The notes under the pieces: model-generated | Told to the model about the DNA's origin: nothing | What the model saw: only the letters and a program-made list of their open reading frames with translations | The model's database searches: none | Part shown: positions 62,677 through 64,000 of the stretch, piece by piece | Numbering within the stretch: position 1 is the first letter of the stretch | How the letters are laid out: each line of letters begins with the position of its first letter | Position numbers and translations under genes: made by a program | Origin: Lonepinella sp042468235 | GTDB lineage: Bacteria > Pseudomonadota > Gammaproteobacteria > Enterobacterales > Pasteurellaceae | Length of the DNA stretch: 64,000 nucleotides | Reading direction: 5' to 3' | Assembly (NCBI RefSeq): GCF_042468235.1 | Contig: NZ_CP170386.1 | Location: 930,001-994,000, forward strand

Positions 62677-63192
62677 TTAACTCATTGATGATTTTCGCTT
62701 TTTCTCTTTTTGTTCTAGCTCCGCCAGCTTTTTTAGATAGATATTCTCCAATTTTAAGTGATAGTTTTCCGCTTGTAATTTTTCAAGCTCTGTTTGTGGC
62801 GCTTTCATTTTTTTAGGCTTAATCAATGTTTTCATCGCTTTTCGTCCTTTAGGTTTGGGTTCAAGTCCTGTTATACCTTGTTCTTTAAAACGTTTCAACC
62901 AATTTACCACTACACTGTGAGTGGGAAGATTCGCCTTTAAAGCTGCTTCTCGGATGCTCATTTCACCCGATAATACAGGCGTGATGATATGGAATTTTTC
63001 ATCTGCAGTATATTGTTTCCAAGTGGACTGATTATGCAATGCAGACGTGCCTGAATGCGTATATTTAGCGAGCCAATCTTTTATGATTGACACTGGAATT
63101 TGGAAATGCTGACTTGTTTTGGTTAAAGAATGAGAAGTATTCAGATGGAACTGAATCACTTCAAATTTGAATTGTGCGTGATATTTAGTCAT
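62677..63192 (-). CDS. IS3-family OrfA (helix-turn-helix protein)
   Basis: 171 aa from ATG 63192 (MTKYHAQFKFEVIQFHLNTS); the open frame extends further but crosses the IS end, so the internal ATG is right. Two helix-turn-helix stretches are visible (SLTKTSQHFQIPVSIIKDWL and LKANLPTHSVVVNWLKRFKE), ending in a Lys/Glu-rich leucine-zipper-like helix (YHLKLENIYLKKLAELEQKE). An A-rich GAGAAAAAGCG near its 3' end is a plausible slippery site for the OrfAB fusion. Confidence 0.88.
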   Translation of the reverse strand: MTKYHAQFKFEVIQFHLNTSHSLTKTSQHFQIPVSIIKDWLAKYTHSGTSALHNQSTWKQYTADEKFHIITPVLSGEMSIREAALKANLPTHSVVVNWLKRFKEQGITGLEPKPKGRKAMKTLIKPKKMKAPQTELEKLQAENYHLKLENIYLKKLAELEQKEKKRKSSMS

Positions 63193-63280
63193 AAAAATCT
63201 GCCCTTTAATCAGTGGTTGGTGTCCAACTTTTGGGGGGCAGATCAAACCTGCGGTTCTGTTTCTCGTCATTTTCCTTTGA

Positions 63281-63841
63281 TTAACCACGCCAAGTACGCA
63301 CTGGGCCGGTATCAACATGAACAAAGTTACTTCTCGGATAATAACCGACACCACCATTATTTAACCGTTCTGCACTGGCTTTAATTTTAGCTAATGGTAC
63401 ACCGTTAATACGGAAATCTACCGCCTGACCTTTAATATGGTAACTATTTGATGCAACACCACGAGAATGTTTACGTAAATTATTATTGGTCGCTTGCGTA
63501 CGATAACCTGAAATAATTTGAATTTCTGTATTACGCAAACCTAAGCCACCTTGGATATTATACAATTTGGTAAATAACTTCGGATCCATTGCGCGAGCAC
63601 GGTTTAAATGCCAATCACGCATAAACCAATTTAATTTCTGTAATGTGGTATTTGAGAAACCTTTACCCTCCGCAAATTCAGAGCTAAATGTTTCTCCGGT
63701 ATTAATATTTCTTAAACGTAAAATTCGTGGTTTTGGTGTGGAAACGACCGCTAATACGGAGTTAGGCGATAAGGTCACTGCACCCAGCACGATTCCACCT
63801 AGAGATAACCACTTGCGGCGACTATGGTTAATTTCTGTCAT
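63281..63841 (-). CDS. ycbK: YcbK-family DUF882/M15-like peptidase, Tat-exported
   Basis: 186 aa from ATG 63841 (MTEINHSRRKWLSLGGIVLG). The twin-arginine motif SRRKWLSLG marks Tat export. The M15-like metallopeptidase domain has IISGYRTQATNNNLR, SNSYHIKGQAVDFRI and SNFVHVDTGPVRTW with the zinc-binding His/Asp/His set. It probably acts on periplasmic peptidoglycan. The gene beyond the window edge is upstream on the same strand; the IS lies 35 bases past the stop. Confidence 0.9.
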   Translation of the reverse strand: MTEINHSRRKWLSLGGIVLGAVTLSPNSVLAVVSTPKPRILRLRNINTGETFSSEFAEGKGFSNTTLQKLNWFMRDWHLNRARAMDPKLFTKLYNIQGGLGLRNTEIQIISGYRTQATNNNLRKHSRGVASNSYHIKGQAVDFRINGVPLAKIKASAERLNNGGVGYYPRSNFVHVDTGPVRTWRG

Positions 63842-63901
63842 TTTTCGTTCTCTATATTTGTGTAATGATAACAATTAGAGTAATACTACTCTACTTAGTT
63901 C

Positions 63902-63938
63902 AAAAAACATAGGCTAAATTTTTAGCCTATGTTTTTTT
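63902..63938. terminator. Bidirectional terminator upstream of ycbK
   Basis: ACATAGGCTAAA pairs with TTTAGCCTATGT, with A-run and T-run on the two sides. It overlaps the stop codon of the gene cut by the window end, so ycbK likely has its own promoter. Confidence 0.85.
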
Positions 63939-64000
63939 AAAGATATTTCTGCACCGTATCCCAGTTAATGTAACTCGGCGCATTTAGTTTATCATAGCCA
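63937..64000 (-). CDS. C-terminal tail of a truncated gene (possibly L,D-transpeptidase YcbB/LdtD)
   Basis: Only 20 codons are inside the window: GYDKLNAPSYINWDTVQKYL, then TAA. Position directly upstream of ycbK-ycbL matches the ycbB (ldtD) order known from E. coli, and that is the only basis for the name. The tail itself is too short to identify. Confidence 0.4.
   Translation of the reverse strand, partial: GYDKLNAPSYINWDTVQKYL

Larger units (their letters stand above)
61824..63245 (-). mobile_element. IS3-family (IS150-like) insertion sequence
   Basis: 1,422 bases between terminal inverted repeats TGATCTGAACCCCAAAA (left) and TTTTGGGGGGCAGATCA (right). It is flanked on both sides by AAC (61821-61823 and 63246-63248), a 3-base target duplication. 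It encodes overlapping orfA and orfB on the minus strand. orfB has an internal stop, so the copy is probably immobile. It sits between ycbK and ycbL, inside what appears to have been a terminator loop. Confidence 0.93.

Noticed and set aside
63193..63357. Long N-terminal extension of the IS OrfA
   Set aside because: It crosses the IS terminal repeat into flanking DNA. The ATG at 63192 is the element's own start.

Overview
The window is chromosomal DNA from a member of the Pasteurellaceae, in the branch that carries the Hin-type DNA uptake signal. I counted at least thirty copies of the 9-mer AAGTGCGGT or its complement. The gene content (short TyrR, OmpP2-type porin, sapABCDF, ygiW-qseBC) and the AT-rich base composition agree with a Haemophilus/Aggregatibacter/Pasteurella-like organism. 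I cannot name the species from sequence alone. Most of the window is housekeeping core genome. There is no CRISPR array, prophage or defence island.

Layout, left to right. 1-6.9 kb: 5'-truncated uup, topoisomerase IV genes parE and parC, and pgsA. 7.0-7.7 kb: tRNA-Gly and tRNA-Leu, then a gene-poor stretch with an orphan promoter and an insertion-sequence relic. 7.8-13.4 kb (minus strand): lldP-lldD for L-lactate use, and the PTS genes ptsH-ptsI-crr. 13.6-20.3 kb (minus strand): dsbC, recJ, a DsbA-like gene, mtnN, a TPR/glycosyltransferase-like gene and metC, tightly packed. 20.4-23.4 kb: prfB with its programmed frameshift, a small unknown gene, and lysS. 23.4-25.4 kb: sstT (minus) and an SOS-box-controlled, catalytically dead UmuD-like gene.

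25.6-32.1 kb: the tsaE-amiB-mutL-miaA-hfq-hflX cluster, followed by convergent tyrR. 33.1-41.2 kb: ycjX-ycjF (minus) divergent from the complete sapABCDF peptide transporter operon. 41.3-47 kb (minus): porin, qseC/qseB, ygiW, a DUF1294 gene and glyA. 47-50.5 kb: purD and purH, separated by a 0.5-kb palindromic noncoding element. 50.6-55.2 kb: DoxX, dsbD, a decayed gene remnant and uvrB. 55.2-61.8 kb: a DnaA-box pair, tRNA-Asn, yrbG, glnD-map, divergent erpA-yacL, and ycbL. 61.8-63.2 kb: an IS3-family element with a nonsense-mutated transposase, inserted between ycbL and ycbK with a 3-bp target duplication. The window ends in ycbK and the C-terminal tail of the next minus-strand gene.

Themes. 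Purine and one-carbon supply: purH with a strong PurR operator, purD, glyA, and a candidate PurR box in front of sstT. Catabolite control: CRP sites in front of lldP and the porin, alongside the PTS genes. Periplasmic redox: dsbC, dsbD and a DsbA-like protein. DNA repair: uvrB, mutL, recJ and the SOS gene. The observations least explained by known gene function are the inactivated SOS-controlled UmuD-like protein, the palindromic element splitting purH from purD, and a dispersed intergenic repeat with core GTACTAGGTTAAGCATG.
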